Assembly: GCA_947165025.1 (NCBI GenBank)
Contig: CAMUYQ010000001.1
Location: 124,001 to 188,000 of the forward strand
Length of the DNA stretch: 64,000 nucleotides
DNA from: an uncultured Lachnospiraceae bacterium
Lineage (GTDB): Bacteria; Bacillota; Clostridia; Lachnospirales; Lachnospiraceae
Direction of reading: 5' to 3'
Part shown: piece after piece, positions 1-9,392 of the stretch
Position numbering within the stretch: the first letter of the stretch is position 1
Layout of the letters: every line of letters starts with the position of its first letter
The notes under the pieces: generated by a model
Told to the model about the DNA's origin: nothing
What the model saw: the letters and a program-made list of their open reading frames with translations, nothing else
The model's database searches: none
Program-made: the position numbers and the translations under genes

Positions 1-237
1 ATCGAGGAGATCGCTGAGTGGGTTAAGGATATAAGGGTCCAGCTCAAAAAGAATCTTGTAAAGAAGCAGGACAAAGAACTGTATAATGCCGAGCTTTACT
101 CGTATATGCATGACATTTTCGGACCGGTCGTCATGGAACTGTTCGATATGAAGTATGTTCCTACGATTCACAAGGCTCCGGAGCTGAAAACACCCGCTAA
201 TGAGAAAGAGAATAAGGGAGAAGAGAACAAAGAATAG
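1..237 (+). CDS. C-terminal end of an unrecognised protein (5' partial)
   Basis: An open frame enters from the left edge of the window and ends at a TAG; 78 residues are visible. The segment is hydrophilic and probably helical, with an aromatic stretch (SYMHDIFGP) in the middle and a charged Glu/Lys/Asn-rich tail (ENKGEENKE) that looks disordered. It lies 76 bases upstream of yebC on the same strand. I do not recognise a family from this fragment and assign no function. Codon use matches the neighbours, so it is very likely a real coding end. Confidence 0.6.
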   Translation: MEEIAEWVKDIRVQLKKNLVKKQDKELYNAELYSYMHDIFGPVVMELFDMKYVPTIHKAPELKTPANEKENKGEENKE

Positions 238-313
238 TTTTTGACCTTCCCTTATATAAATGTTACAATATCATTTTGGAAAAATACGGTTTTGAAAGGT
301 AAAAGGAGTTTTT

Positions 314-1042
314 ATGTCAGGACATTCGAAATTTGCAAATATTAAACATAAAAAGGAAAAGAACGATGCCGCAAAGGGCAAGATCTTTACGATAATCGGA
401 CGTGAGATCGCGGTTGCGGTAAAAGAAGGCGGCCCCGACCCTAACAATAACTTCAAGCTTGCCGCTGTCATCGCAAAGGCAAAGGCAAACAACATGCCCA
501 ACGATACGATCAACAACGGTATTAAGAAGGCTGCAGGCGATACGAACAGCGTAAACTACAAGCAGTTTACTTATGAAGGATATGGCCCCAACGGTATCGC
601 GATTATTGTTGAGACGCTTACAGACAATGCGAACAGGACTGCTGCCAATGTCAGAAGTGCGTTCACAAAAGGTAACGGATCTATAGGTGCACAGGGCTGT
701 GTATCGTTTATGTTTGACAGAAAAGGACAGATCATCATCGACAAGGAAGAGTGTGATACTGATCCCGACGAGCTTATGATGATGGCCCTTGATGCCGGAG
801 CGGATGATTTTAGCGAAGAGGATGACAGCTTCGAGATACTGACAGATCCGGACTCGTGCGAGAGTGTCAGAAAAGCACTTGAGGATGCGGGTATTAAGAT
901 GGTATCCGCCGAGGTTACGATGATCCCTCAGAACTACGTCAGCGTGACTGATGAAGAGGCACTTAAGAATCTTAACCGTACACTTGATCTTCTTGATGAG
1001 GATGATGATGTACAGGCTGTTTATACTAACCTTGAGGAATAA
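314..1042 (+). CDS. yebC: YebC/PmpR family regulatory protein
   Basis: The 242-residue product opens with the family hallmark MSGHSKFANIKHKK and has the usual YebC length. The three-domain fold is implied by the conserved N-terminal helical part, the central YEGYGPNGIAIIVE segment and the C-terminal EVTMIPQNYV motif. The family is annotated as transcriptional regulators, and some members are reported to act on translating ribosomes; which applies here cannot be told from sequence. The ATG follows AAAAGGAG with good spacing. The usual Trp after HSK is Phe here, a mild variation. The next gene starts 8 bases downstream, so the two are probably co-transcribed. Confidence 0.95.
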   Translation: MSGHSKFANIKHKKEKNDAAKGKIFTIIGREIAVAVKEGGPDPNNNFKLAAVIAKAKANNMPNDTINNGIKKAAGDTNSVNYKQFTYEGYGPNGIAIIVETLTDNANRTAANVRSAFTKGNGSIGAQGCVSFMFDRKGQIIIDKEECDTDPDELMMMALDAGADDFSEEDDSFEILTDPDSCESVRKALEDAGIKMVSAEVTMIPQNYVSVTDEEALKNLNRTLDLLDEDDDVQAVYTNLEE

Positions 1043-1050
1043 ACATTCAG

Positions 1051-3420
1051 GTGGAAAAACAAAAAGTTGATCCAATTTTACTGGTCTCCGCCGCTGTTGC
1101 GCTTTTGGTAACGGTTTATGTATTCTACATCACCGTTTTTGAACAGATCATCAGCCAGAATCAGGGATATTTCTATGCAGTGATCTTCGGATTCATCCTG
1201 CTCGTACTGTTCCTTCTGTGCAATCTGTTCACAAAGCTCATTGCTATATCGGTCGGTGAGCAGCGGAGCTCTTACAGAAGATTAATAGTTGCGATCGGTC
1301 TTGTTGTGGTCGCAGCTTTGTTTCTTGTTACGAGAATGCGTTATTCAACGCAGCTTTATCCCGGTGAATCTCCGATATACAGAGGCGCAGTCGCTATGGC
1401 TGACGGTACTTATTCGCAGAGCCGTGACCTTGTTGAAGCCGCAAATGCAAATCCCGGACATTATCTGTATTCTCTTGTCCTGTCGATCCTGTTCAGGATC
1501 GTTGAGCCCGGAAGCAAGCCGTTTCTGTGGACCAATGCGTTCTTTATCATCCTGTGCGGATATCTGACATATAAGATCGTTACAAAGTTTACGAATTCTC
1601 TCTGCGGTCTGTTTGCCGCAGTTCTCTGTGCTTTTATCCCTTCACAGACATTTGCCGTTTATTCGATGACTTCCGAACCGATGGTAGCAGCTATATTCCT
1701 TGGCTCGGTTCTGTCGATGATATCGCTTTATTCGTATAACAAGCATATCCAGGAAGTTGAAGAAGATAAGCGGGAATTTGCCGGAATTCTGTACACAATA
1801 ATAGGAAGTATCCTTGTCGGACTTCTTATATTTGTTGAGCCTTTCATGATAATCCCGATGGCTCTTGTTGTTCTTGTAGGAAGTATTTCACGTAAGGCCA
1901 AGGCACTTAACATGCTGCTCGCGTTTGCGATCGGTATAGTCCTGATGGTTCTTCTGTGCTTTGTCAAGTCAGCGCATATGGACGTTCCGTTCTCGGATGT
2001 CATGGTATCCGAAGTTTCGGCGTTTGATCCTTCGACTAACAGAAATACCGGAGAAGAGCAGAGCTTCGGTGATGTTTACCACGAGTTCAATGTTGATCTT
2101 TCATCAACTGATAAGAATATAACAGATAACTATATGTTCATATCTGATTCGACAGGGGCCGGCGCATATACCGAAATGAGCGTTTCATGGGTCATCGTGC
2201 TCAACCAGATCATGTACATGTTTGTCCTGATGATGACGATCAGCTGTATGATTCTGGCCGTCAAGGAGCAGAAGGACTATGTCGTGGCCATAAGTGCGCT
2301 TATAGTCGGGTCCGTTATCATGCTTCTGTTCCAGCAGAACAGGGATAATCAGAAGTTCCTTGTGATCACTGTGTTTGTGATCGCATCGGCAACCGGTATC
2401 CACTATCTGTATCTGGACCATCATCCTGAACTTAAGGTCGGTATCAATGCACTTGATGCTCTTGAGAAGACCGGCAGAAAAGAGATCGCAGCGGCGACAA
2501 GGAGTAACCTTAAGAATGCGGCACGCATGAGCGAGGATGATTTTGTCAGACGTGCACGAGCTCTTATCTTTGTCGGAAACGACGAGGAACTGTATCATCA
2601 GATCAAGGAAGAAGAGCACCAGAAGGCACTTGACCGGTCGGAGAGCAGGATTTCGCGAGAAGAATCGTTTGACGATTATGATGATGATTTCTTCCTTGAC
2701 AGTGAAGATAATGCTGAACTTGAGGTCAAGGTCACGACTGTTGCTCCTGACGGTATCAGGCAGACTGTCGGCGGTGACGCATACCAGCCGAATGCTGAGA
2801 TGCATGAGAGTGCAAGCAAGGCATTTAATAATACGACCGTTCCTGCATGGAAGCGTCCCGAGAAGTTCGGTGATGAGGAAATGTTTGATGAAGACGATGT
2901 CGAACTGTCGAAGCTTCACTCATCGTTCGAAGGAAGAGATGCGCTTGAGGCTAATGCCGGAATAACTACATCTGAGCCTGAGCCTGAGGTTGAGAAACTT
3001 AACAGGAAGACTAAAAAGATCGCGGTTGCACCTGTTTCAAAGAAGAAACAGGATATGGTCTATAAAGAGGAAGATGAGGTTAAACCTGCACCCAAGCCTG
3101 AGAAGGCTAAGAAGGAAGCACCTCCGAAACCGGCAAAACCTGTTTCAACAGCCACTCATACGATGTCAGGCGGTAAGGCTGTAAGACGAATCAAGACTGT
3201 CGGCGCCGGCGGAGTATCTGCGACACAGGTAGTCAGTGCACCTGCAAAGAAGGCTGCTCCTGCAGAGCCTGCACCGGGCAAGCCGATACATAATCCTCTT
3301 CCCGTTCCCGAGAAGAAGGCCCACAAGCCGATCGATTACGATCAGAAGATCACAAAATCTTCGGATGATGACTGGGACTTCGATGTTGATGTAAGCGATG
3401 ATGACGACTGGGACGTTTAA
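1051..3420 (+). CDS. Large polytopic membrane protein with long acidic/basic cytoplasmic tail
   Basis: This 789-residue protein has roughly ten hydrophobic segments in residues 8-470, followed by about 320 residues of low-complexity sequence: acidic clusters, then a Lys/Pro/Ala-rich stretch, then an Asp-rich end (DDDDWDV). The membrane half resembles lipid-linked-sugar glycosyltransferases of the GT39/ArnT superfamily. The first extracytoplasmic loop has the expected charged residues (YPGESPIYRGAV), but no signature proves this. Translation starts at GTG, with GAGG upstream inside the end of yebC. The tail looks intrinsically disordered and may bind partners. Function is unknown; a cell-surface glycosylation role is only a guess. 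Confidence 0.75.
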   Translation: MEKQKVDPILLVSAAVALLVTVYVFYITVFEQIISQNQGYFYAVIFGFILLVLFLLCNLFTKLIAISVGEQRSSYRRLIVAIGLVVVAALFLVTRMRYSTQLYPGESPIYRGAVAMADGTYSQSRDLVEAANANPGHYLYSLVLSILFRIVEPGSKPFLWTNAFFIILCGYLTYKIVTKFTNSLCGLFAAVLCAFIPSQTFAVYSMTSEPMVAAIFLGSVLSMISLYSYNKHIQEVEEDKREFAGILYTIIGSILVGLLIFVEPFMIIPMALVVLVGSISRKAKALNMLLAFAIGIVLMVLLCFVKSAHMDVPFSDVMVSEVSAFDPSTNRNTGEEQSFGDVYHEFNVDLSSTDKNITDNYMFISDSTGAGAYTEMSVSWVIVLNQIMYMFVLMMTISCMILAVKEQKDYVVAISALIVGSVIMLLFQQNRDNQKFLVITVFVIASATGIHYLYLDHHPELKVGINALDALEKTGRKEIAAATRSNLKNAARMSEDDFVRRARALIFVGNDEELYHQIKEEEHQKALDRSESRISREESFDDYDDDFFLDSEDNAELEVKVTTVAPDGIRQTVGGDAYQPNAEMHESASKAFNNTTVPAWKRPEKFGDEEMFDEDDVELSKLHSSFEGRDALEANAGITTSEPEPEVEKLNRKTKKIAVAPVSKKKQDMVYKEEDEVKPAPKPEKAKKEAPPKPAKPVSTATHTMSGGKAVRRIKTVGAGGVSATQVVSAPAKKAAPAEPAPGKPIHNPLPVPEKKAHKPIDYDQKITKSSDDDWDFDVDVSDDDDWDV

Positions 3421-3436
3421 CGGTCATTACATTTGT

Positions 3437-3465
3437 TTGACAAAAGTGTGTCCATTTAATATAAT
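3437..3465 (+). promoter_or_regulatory. Consensus sigma-A promoter upstream of tRNA-Thr/argH
   Basis: TTGACA at 3437-3442 and TATAAT at 3460-3465 are separated by exactly 17 bases, a full match to the vegetative consensus. It lies just after the preceding gene and about 140 bases before the tRNA. It probably drives the hairpin region and tRNA-Thr, with possible read-through into argH. Confidence 0.8.
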
Positions 3466-3508
3466 TACGTGGACTTATTGAGAGTCGCGCATTAGATTAC
3501 CAAAGGAG

Positions 3509-3602
3509 ACTCGCCCATTTGAATTCGACTTCGTCGAATGGGGGCTCGTCGTGTAGTAAGGAATCCTCCCAATTTGCTCCGCAAATCGGGTCCCTCCTTA
3601 CA
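3509..3602. repeat. Two adjacent imperfect inverted repeats ahead of the tRNA gene
   Basis: Two hairpin-forming segments follow each other. The first, about 3509-3550, has arms around ATTCGAC-TTCG-TCGAAT flanked by CCC/GGG. The second, about 3557-3602, has a CCAATTTGC/GCAAATCGG core enclosed by TAAGGA/TCCTTA arms. They lie between the consensus promoter and the mature tRNA, so they would be in the 5' part of the precursor. No open frame explains them; they may be repetitive extragenic sequence. Each occurs only once in this window. Confidence 0.5.
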
Positions 3603-3608
3603 ACCTAT

Positions 3609-3681
<73 letters not shown>

Positions 3682-3712
3682 CTTGTTTTATAACAGGGGT
3701 ATGCAGTAGCGA

Positions 3713-3766
3713 AACAAGGGGACGGTTCTGCGATACGGTACCGTATCACAGAACCGTCCCCTTGTT
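3713..3766. repeat. 54-bp near-perfect palindrome, copy 1
   Basis: Two 27-base arms meet at GGT|ACC and match at every position but one (a C-A mismatch in ...TCTGCGATACGG). The arms start AACAAGGGGACGG. A second copy with the same core lies at 15531-15586. Both copies end 20-25 bases before a start codon (argH here). As RNA it would form a very stable hairpin. It resembles repetitive extragenic palindromes; no mobilising gene is present in the window. Confidence 0.85.
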
Positions 3767-3790
3767 ACACAAATTTCAGGAGATCACAGT

Positions 3791-5167
3791 ATGGCTCAGC
3801 TCTGGGGCGGAAGATTCACAAAGGAAACAGACAAAGCGGTGTATGATTTTAACGCCTCCATAAGGTTTGATCAGAGACTTCTTGATGCGGATATCAAGGG
3901 GTCTGTAGCGCATGTCAATATGCTGTGTGCTGTCGGGATCATTACAGAGGATGAGAAGACTGCGATTATCAGAGGCCTAGAGGGGATCCTGTCCGACACA
4001 AGATCCGGAAAGCTTGAGATCACTGATGATTACGAGGATGTCCACAGCTTTGTTGAAGCCAATCTTATAGACAGGATCGGGGATGCCGGCAAGAAGATGC
4101 ATACCGGAAGAAGCCGTAACGATCAGGTCGCTCTTGATATGAGGCTTTACACAAGAGACGATATTACGGCAATGAAGGGTAATCTTATCTCGCTTCTTAA
4201 TGTGATCCTTTCTATCATCGAGAACAACAAAGATACTTACATGCCAGGATTTACGCATCTTCAGAAGGCTCAGCCCGTAACACTTGCGCATCATTTTTCA
4301 TCTTACTTTGAGATGTTCAGAAGAGATCACGACAGGCTTTGCGATATTTTTGACAGAATGAATTACTGCCCGCTCGGTGCAGGAGCACTTGCCGGAACAA
4401 CATATCCGCTTGACCGTGAAATGGTCGCAAAGGAGCTTGATTTTAAGGGTGCTACGGCAAGCTCGATGGATTCGGTTTCCGACCGGGATTATCTTATTGA
4501 GTATCTGTCGGCGCTTTCGATCATCATGATGCATCTGTCGAGGCTTTCGGAGGAGATAATCATCTGGAACAGCAACGAATACAGATTTGTAAACATTGAT
4601 GATTCGTTTGCAACAGGATCGAGCATAATGCCCCAGAAGAAGAATCCCGATATCGCCGAGCTTACACGAGGCAAGACAGGACGTGTCTACGGGGATCTGA
4701 TGTCACTTCTGACTGTCATGAAGGGCATTCCGCTAGCATACAACAAGGATATGCAGGAGGATAAGGAGGCAGCATTTGATGCGATGGATACCGTCGCAGA
4801 CTGTGTGTTTATCTTTGCCAGGATGCTCGAAACAATGACATTTAACAATGATGTTATGAAGAAAAGCGCCATGAACGGGTTTACAAATGCTACCGACGCA
4901 GCGGATTATCTTGTCGGCAAGGGCGTTCCGTTCAGAGACGCACATGGTATTATCGGTCAGATTGTGGTATACTGTGACAAAAATTCAAAGTCTATTGAGG
5001 ATTGCAGCCTTGATGAGCTGAGAAAGATAAGCGATAAGTTTGATGAGGATATATATCCCGCGATAAGTCTTGAAACATGTGTCGAAAAGAGACTTACAAA
5101 GGGCGGACCGTCAAAACAGGCGATCGAAGAGTTCATCAAAGGCGCAAAAGAGTATCTGAGGAGATGA
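3791..5167 (+). CDS. argH: Argininosuccinate lyase
   Basis: This 458-residue enzyme catalyses the last step of arginine synthesis, splitting argininosuccinate into arginine and fumarate in the cytoplasm. The N-terminal LWGGRF motif, HTGRSRNDQV around residue 107 and the fumarase/lyase signature GSSIMPQKKNPD near residues 276-288 are all present, including the catalytic serine loop. Length is typical. The ATG follows CAGGAGA with proper spacing, just after the palindromic repeat. asd starts 4 bases after the stop, so the two form an operon-like pair. Confidence 0.98.
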   Translation: MAQLWGGRFTKETDKAVYDFNASIRFDQRLLDADIKGSVAHVNMLCAVGIITEDEKTAIIRGLEGILSDTRSGKLEITDDYEDVHSFVEANLIDRIGDAGKKMHTGRSRNDQVALDMRLYTRDDITAMKGNLISLLNVILSIIENNKDTYMPGFTHLQKAQPVTLAHHFSSYFEMFRRDHDRLCDIFDRMNYCPLGAGALAGTTYPLDREMVAKELDFKGATASSMDSVSDRDYLIEYLSALSIIMMHLSRLSEEIIIWNSNEYRFVNIDDSFATGSSIMPQKKNPDIAELTRGKTGRVYGDLMSLLTVMKGIPLAYNKDMQEDKEAAFDAMDTVADCVFIFARMLETMTFNNDVMKKSAMNGFTNATDAADYLVGKGVPFRDAHGIIGQIVVYCDKNSKSIEDCSLDELRKISDKFDEDIYPAISLETCVEKRLTKGGPSKQAIEEFIKGAKEYLRR

Positions 5168-5171
5168 TATT

Positions 5172-6257
5172 ATGAGTGAGAAATTACAGGTTGGAATTCT
5201 TGGCGGAACCGGAATGGTAGGACAGAGATTCATCTCTCTTCTTGAAAACCATCCCTGGTTTGAGGTTAAGGTGATAGCGGCTTCACCCAGAAGCGCAGGC
5301 AAGACATATAAAGAGGCAGTCGGTGACCGCTGGAAGATGAAGACACCGATGCCTGAATCGGTCAAGGATATTGTCGTAATGAACGTTAACGAAGTTGAGA
5401 AGGTTGCCTCTGAAGTTGATTTCGTGTTCTCAGCCGTTGATATGACAAAGGATGAGATCCGCGCTATCGAAGAGGAATACGCAAAGACCGAGACACCTGT
5501 TGTTTCAAACAACAGCGCACATCGCTGGACACCCGATGTTCCGATGATCGTTCCGGAACTTAACGCTGAGCATATTGAAGTCATTGAATCGCAGAGAAAG
5601 AGACTCGGAACCAAGAAAGGTTTCATCTGCGTAAAGCCTAACTGCTCGATCCAGAGCTATACTCCCTGCCTTGTTGCATGGAAGGAATTCGAGCCTTATG
5701 AAGTAGTGGCTTCTACATATCAGGCTATTTCGGGAGCAGGCAAGACATTCAAGGACTGGCCCGAGATGGTTGAAAATGTTATCCCCTATATCGGAGGAGA
5801 AGAGGAAAAATCAGAGCAGGAGCCTCTGCGCATATTCGGTAAGGTTGAGAACGGCCAGATCGTTAAGGCATCGGAACCCGTGATAACTTGCCAGTGCATC
5901 AGGATCCCTGTTCTTGACGGACATACGGCTTCTGTATTTGTTAAGTTCAGGAAGAAACCCACAAAAGAACAGCTTATCGAAAAACTTGTCAATTTCTCGG
6001 GTGAGCCCCAGAAACTGAATCTTCCTTCTGCTCCGAAACAGTTCATAAGATATATGGAAGAGGATAACAGGCCTCAGGTTAAGCTTGACGTTGACTTCGA
6101 GAATGGTATGGGCATTTCGATAGGACGTCTTCGCGAGGATACGGTCTATGATTATAAGTTTGTAGGACTGTCACACAATACGGTCCGCGGCGCAGCAGGT
6201 GGTGCTGTTCTTTGCGCTGAGCTTCTGAAGGCTAAAGGCTACATTACGAAGAAATAA
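5172..6257 (+). CDS. asd: Aspartate-semialdehyde dehydrogenase
   Basis: The 361-residue product reduces aspartyl phosphate to aspartate semialdehyde with NADPH, the branch point to lysine/diaminopimelate, threonine and methionine. The NADP-binding GILGGTGMVGQ motif is at residues 8-18, the catalytic cysteine lies in KPNCSIQSYTP near residue 157, and SGAGKT and a late SHNTVRG motif are present. The length and the cysteine context fit the archaeal/fungal-like branch of the family, common in Firmicutes, rather than the E. coli branch. The start lies in the argH operon, 4 bases after the argH stop. Confidence 0.96.
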   Translation: MSEKLQVGILGGTGMVGQRFISLLENHPWFEVKVIAASPRSAGKTYKEAVGDRWKMKTPMPESVKDIVVMNVNEVEKVASEVDFVFSAVDMTKDEIRAIEEEYAKTETPVVSNNSAHRWTPDVPMIVPELNAEHIEVIESQRKRLGTKKGFICVKPNCSIQSYTPCLVAWKEFEPYEVVASTYQAISGAGKTFKDWPEMVENVIPYIGGEEEKSEQEPLRIFGKVENGQIVKASEPVITCQCIRIPVLDGHTASVFVKFRKKPTKEQLIEKLVNFSGEPQKLNLPSAPKQFIRYMEEDNRPQVKLDVDFENGMGISIGRLREDTVYDYKFVGLSHNTVRGAAGGAVLCAELLKAKGYITKK

Positions 6258-6275
6258 ACCAAGAGAGTAACATCA

Positions 6276-8018
6276 GTGGAAGATTTAAAGTATCAGATAG
6301 ATCTGCTTACAGCATTAAATGAGAGACTGCTTGCAAGTGAAAAGATGTACCGGCACATTGCGGAATGTTCCGGCACTCTTTTCATGTATTTTGATTACAA
6401 GTGTACTCCTACGAAGGTAGATCTGGTAGGTCCGTGGGATGACAAGGTCGGCGAGAAGATCGCCAATCATCCTTACGACGAATCTTATATGCTGAATCTG
6501 TTATTTGATGAGGACCAGGATAAGTTCAGGATACATATGCTTGAACTTGAAAGAGAAGGTCTTGAATCAGATACGGTCGAGGTCAGGAGCCGAAATAAAC
6601 GCTACTGGCTGTCGTGCTTTGCGAACGTGACCTATGATGAAGATCATAATCCCGTCGAGAAGATCATATCGATCAAAGATATCACCAAGATCAAAATGAA
6701 CTCCGAAGAGCTTGAGTATCTTGCGTTTTACGATTCTCTTACAGGAGTATATAACAGAAATTATTTTGTCAGGAAGTTCCGCGACATGTGCGAGAAGGCC
6801 GACAGTGAGAAGGTCAGCGTTGAGATCATGTTCGTGGATATCGATGATTTTAAAAAGATCAATGATTCGATAGGCCTGCTGTTCGGTGATGAGCTTGTTC
6901 AGGAGTTCGGACAGTATCTTAAAGGATTTAACGGTGAAGATGTCAATGTCGGACGTTTCGGCAGCGATGTGTTTGTAATAGCGATATATAATCCGTGCGG
7001 TCAGAGAAGCAGTGATGTGATCTACCGCAAGATACAGGAAAGACTGCGTCATCCGTTCACGCTTACAAACAAGACAGAGATGATGTTCACTGTATCTGTC
7101 GGAGTTGCCGAATATCCCGATGCCGGAAGGACTGCGCTTGAAGTCATCAAGAATGCAGAGATCGTACTTTACAAGGCAAAAGAGCGCGGCAAGAACGGCA
7201 TCCAGTATTTCGAACTTGATATACTTAACAAATTCATCAAGAACATTTCTGTTGAAAAGCAGTTAAAGGAAGCGATCGAAACAGAAGGCTTCCAGCTTTA
7301 CTACCAGCCGCAGTATTATGCGGCAAGCGGTAATCTTCGCGGAGCCGAGGCTCTTATCAGATGGCCCGATCCCGAAGGTAACGGCTTTATCACGTCGCCC
7401 GGCGAGTTCATACCGATCGCCGAGAAGAACGGCGCGATCATCCCGATTGGTAATTTTGTCACCAAGGAAGCACTCAGAACGCTTTCTGACTGGCGTAACA
7501 AATACCATATCCCGATGATACTATCGATCAATATATCGGCAGTTGCTCTCGAAAAAGAGAACTTTGTCGATAATATATCGCATGCCATTAATCTGTACGG
7601 TATCAATCCCGAGACGATAGAACTCGAGATCACTGAGTCGGTGTTTATCAACAATTTCGAGGATGTCATTGATAAGATCAAAACGCTCAGAGGACTCGGA
7701 ATGCGAGTCAGCCTTGATGATTTCGGAACAGGTTATTCATCGCTTTCATACCTCAAGCAGCTTCCGATCGATACTATCAAGATCGACCGCTCATTCATAG
7801 AGACCGCCGTCAAGGACGACAGTTCATCGATCATTTATGAGAGCGTCATTCAGATGTCCAAGAAGCTCGGATTTGAAACGGTTGCGGAAGGTGTCGAGAC
7901 AAAAGAACAGTTCAATTACCTTCGCGAGAAGAATATAGATATCATACAGGGCTACCTTCTCGGCAAGCCCATCAGCAAAGTTGAGTTTGAGAAACTTCTT
8001 ATCAGACAGGTTCCTTAA
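6276..8018 (+). CDS. GGDEF/EAL domain protein, probable c-di-GMP phosphodiesterase
   Basis: The 580-residue cytoplasmic protein has an N-terminal PAS-like sensor region (about 20-140), a GGDEF domain (about 145-305) and an EAL domain (about 320-575). The GGDEF motif is degenerate: RFGSDVF at about 227-233. Cyclase activity is therefore unlikely, but the domain may still bind GTP. The EAL domain is intact: EALIRW near 358, NIS, LEITES, DDFGTGYSSL near 481, IKIDRSF and AEGVE near 538. Hydrolysis of c-di-GMP is the likely reaction. Translation starts at GTG, 18 bases after asd. A DUF234-like gene follows 3 bases later. Confidence 0.92.
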   Translation: MEDLKYQIDLLTALNERLLASEKMYRHIAECSGTLFMYFDYKCTPTKVDLVGPWDDKVGEKIANHPYDESYMLNLLFDEDQDKFRIHMLELEREGLESDTVEVRSRNKRYWLSCFANVTYDEDHNPVEKIISIKDITKIKMNSEELEYLAFYDSLTGVYNRNYFVRKFRDMCEKADSEKVSVEIMFVDIDDFKKINDSIGLLFGDELVQEFGQYLKGFNGEDVNVGRFGSDVFVIAIYNPCGQRSSDVIYRKIQERLRHPFTLTNKTEMMFTVSVGVAEYPDAGRTALEVIKNAEIVLYKAKERGKNGIQYFELDILNKFIKNISVEKQLKEAIETEGFQLYYQPQYYAASGNLRGAEALIRWPDPEGNGFITSPGEFIPIAEKNGAIIPIGNFVTKEALRTLSDWRNKYHIPMILSINISAVALEKENFVDNISHAINLYGINPETIELEITESVFINNFEDVIDKIKTLRGLGMRVSLDDFGTGYSSLSYLKQLPIDTIKIDRSFIETAVKDDSSSIIYESVIQMSKKLGFETVAEGVETKEQFNYLREKNIDIIQGYLLGKPISKVEFEKLLIRQVP

Positions 8019-8021
8019 TTA

Positions 8022-9392
8022 ATGTACAGGCAATCCGATCTTAAGTATCTACAGGATATCTTTGACAGAAGATCAAACGATATCGCCGTTCTTTACGGAA
8101 ATCGCACGTCAGGTCTTGCACAGATTCTGTCTGATTTTATCAAGGATAAAGAGTGCCTTTACTACAGGGCATCATCGGTAAATGACCGCATGCAGAGGCA
8201 GCTCTTTGCCGCGGAACTTCACGAACAGACCAGATCACCGATCTTTCCCGATGACGATTACGACAGACTCATAAGCAGTTATATCAACGAAAACTTCGAC
8301 AGAAAAAGACTGATAGTTTTCGATGACTTTATCCCTCTTATCAGGGGAAATCCCACTTTCATAAACTTTCTTTCAGGACTTCTGTTTCAGAAGAGTACTC
8401 CCGGTGCGGCTATGATACTTCTCGTTTGCGATGATATCAACTGGGTCGAGAACGATATGGTGCGCATAGTCGGACGAAAATCATCGGAGATATCCGGTGT
8501 CGTAAAGCTTCATGAATATTCGGCAACAGAGATACGGGAAGTATTTCCCCAGATGCCTTTATCGGAATTGATGGGGATATATTCATTCCTCGGTGGTATG
8601 AGCGGCGTTTATGATGACATTACCGACAAAACAACGGTAAAGGATGTCATTACTGCATCTCTTGAGAGATGGCGTGCGGATGATTTTAACCCCGATTCGT
8701 TCCTGCCTTCGGATATCAGAGAGCCGGTGCTGTACAATACTATACTTTGCGGTATAGCAACGGGCTCGTCAAAGCTCAATGACCTTCATAACCTGACCGG
8801 TATAGACAGGGCAAAGCTTTCCGTCTATATAAAACATCTTATAAACTGCGGTATTGTTGAAAAAGCGGTCAGTGCCGATGTCGGAGACAGTTCTGGAACG
8901 CAGAAGGGAAAATACATGATCAGTGACCGGTATACGCTCTTTTATTACCGGTATGTGTTCAGCCGTCTTTCGTCGCTTAAAATGCTCGGATCCGAGAGGT
9001 TTTACAGGAAATACATTGACCATGAGCGTATTTCTTTTGTGGAAGAGTATTATCCCATCTTCTGTATGGAGCATGTTAAATGGCTGATGGAACATAATAT
9101 GCTCAATTTCAGGGTTTCATCCATCGAGAAGTACTATGATAAGAACGATGCGATAGACTTTGTCGTTGTTGCTGCCGGCGGAAGTGTCATCGCGTGTGCA
9201 TGCAGATATGCACCGCCGCATATGAGCCATAAGACTCTTGAAGACGTGAAGACATCTGTCAGGAAGAACAAGTTAAACTGTGATAATATCTGGCTGTTCT
9301 CCGCAGGCGGGTTTGACCAGAAACTTACCATGTCGGCGAGCGTTACTCCGGGAGTCAGACTGATAGACGGAGCAGACCAAAGGTTGCGTTGA
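8022..9392 (+). CDS. DUF234-type AAA ATPase-like protein with degenerate catalytic motifs
   Basis: This 456-residue protein has the layout of the archaeal-type ATPase/DUF234 family. It has an N-terminal P-loop ATPase-like domain, a winged-helix region (about 230-300, TGSSKLNDLHNLTGIDRAKL) and a C-terminal nuclease-like domain. The Walker A position reads LYGNRTSGLAQI (residues about 23-34), lacking the GKT/S residues. The PD-(D/E)xK-like strand reads IDFVVVAAGG...ACACRY, where E-x-K would be expected. Both active sites therefore look lost. The family's role is poorly known. It sits directly behind the EAL gene, so a link to signalling is possible but unproven. Confidence 0.75.
   Translation: MYRQSDLKYLQDIFDRRSNDIAVLYGNRTSGLAQILSDFIKDKECLYYRASSVNDRMQRQLFAAELHEQTRSPIFPDDDYDRLISSYINENFDRKRLIVFDDFIPLIRGNPTFINFLSGLLFQKSTPGAAMILLVCDDINWVENDMVRIVGRKSSEISGVVKLHEYSATEIREVFPQMPLSELMGIYSFLGGMSGVYDDITDKTTVKDVITASLERWRADDFNPDSFLPSDIREPVLYNTILCGIATGSSKLNDLHNLTGIDRAKLSVYIKHLINCGIVEKAVSADVGDSSGTQKGKYMISDRYTLFYYRYVFSRLSSLKMLGSERFYRKYIDHERISFVEEYYPIFCMEHVKWLMEHNMLNFRVSSIEKYYDKNDAIDFVVVAAGGSVIACACRYAPPHMSHKTLEDVKTSVRKNKLNCDNIWLFSAGGFDQKLTMSASVTPGVRLIDGADQRLR

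Noticed and set aside
317..1075. A 252-codon minus-strand frame opposite yebC
   Set aside because: It is a shadow of yebC: no ribosome site, no recognisable domain, and the plus-strand gene is certain.
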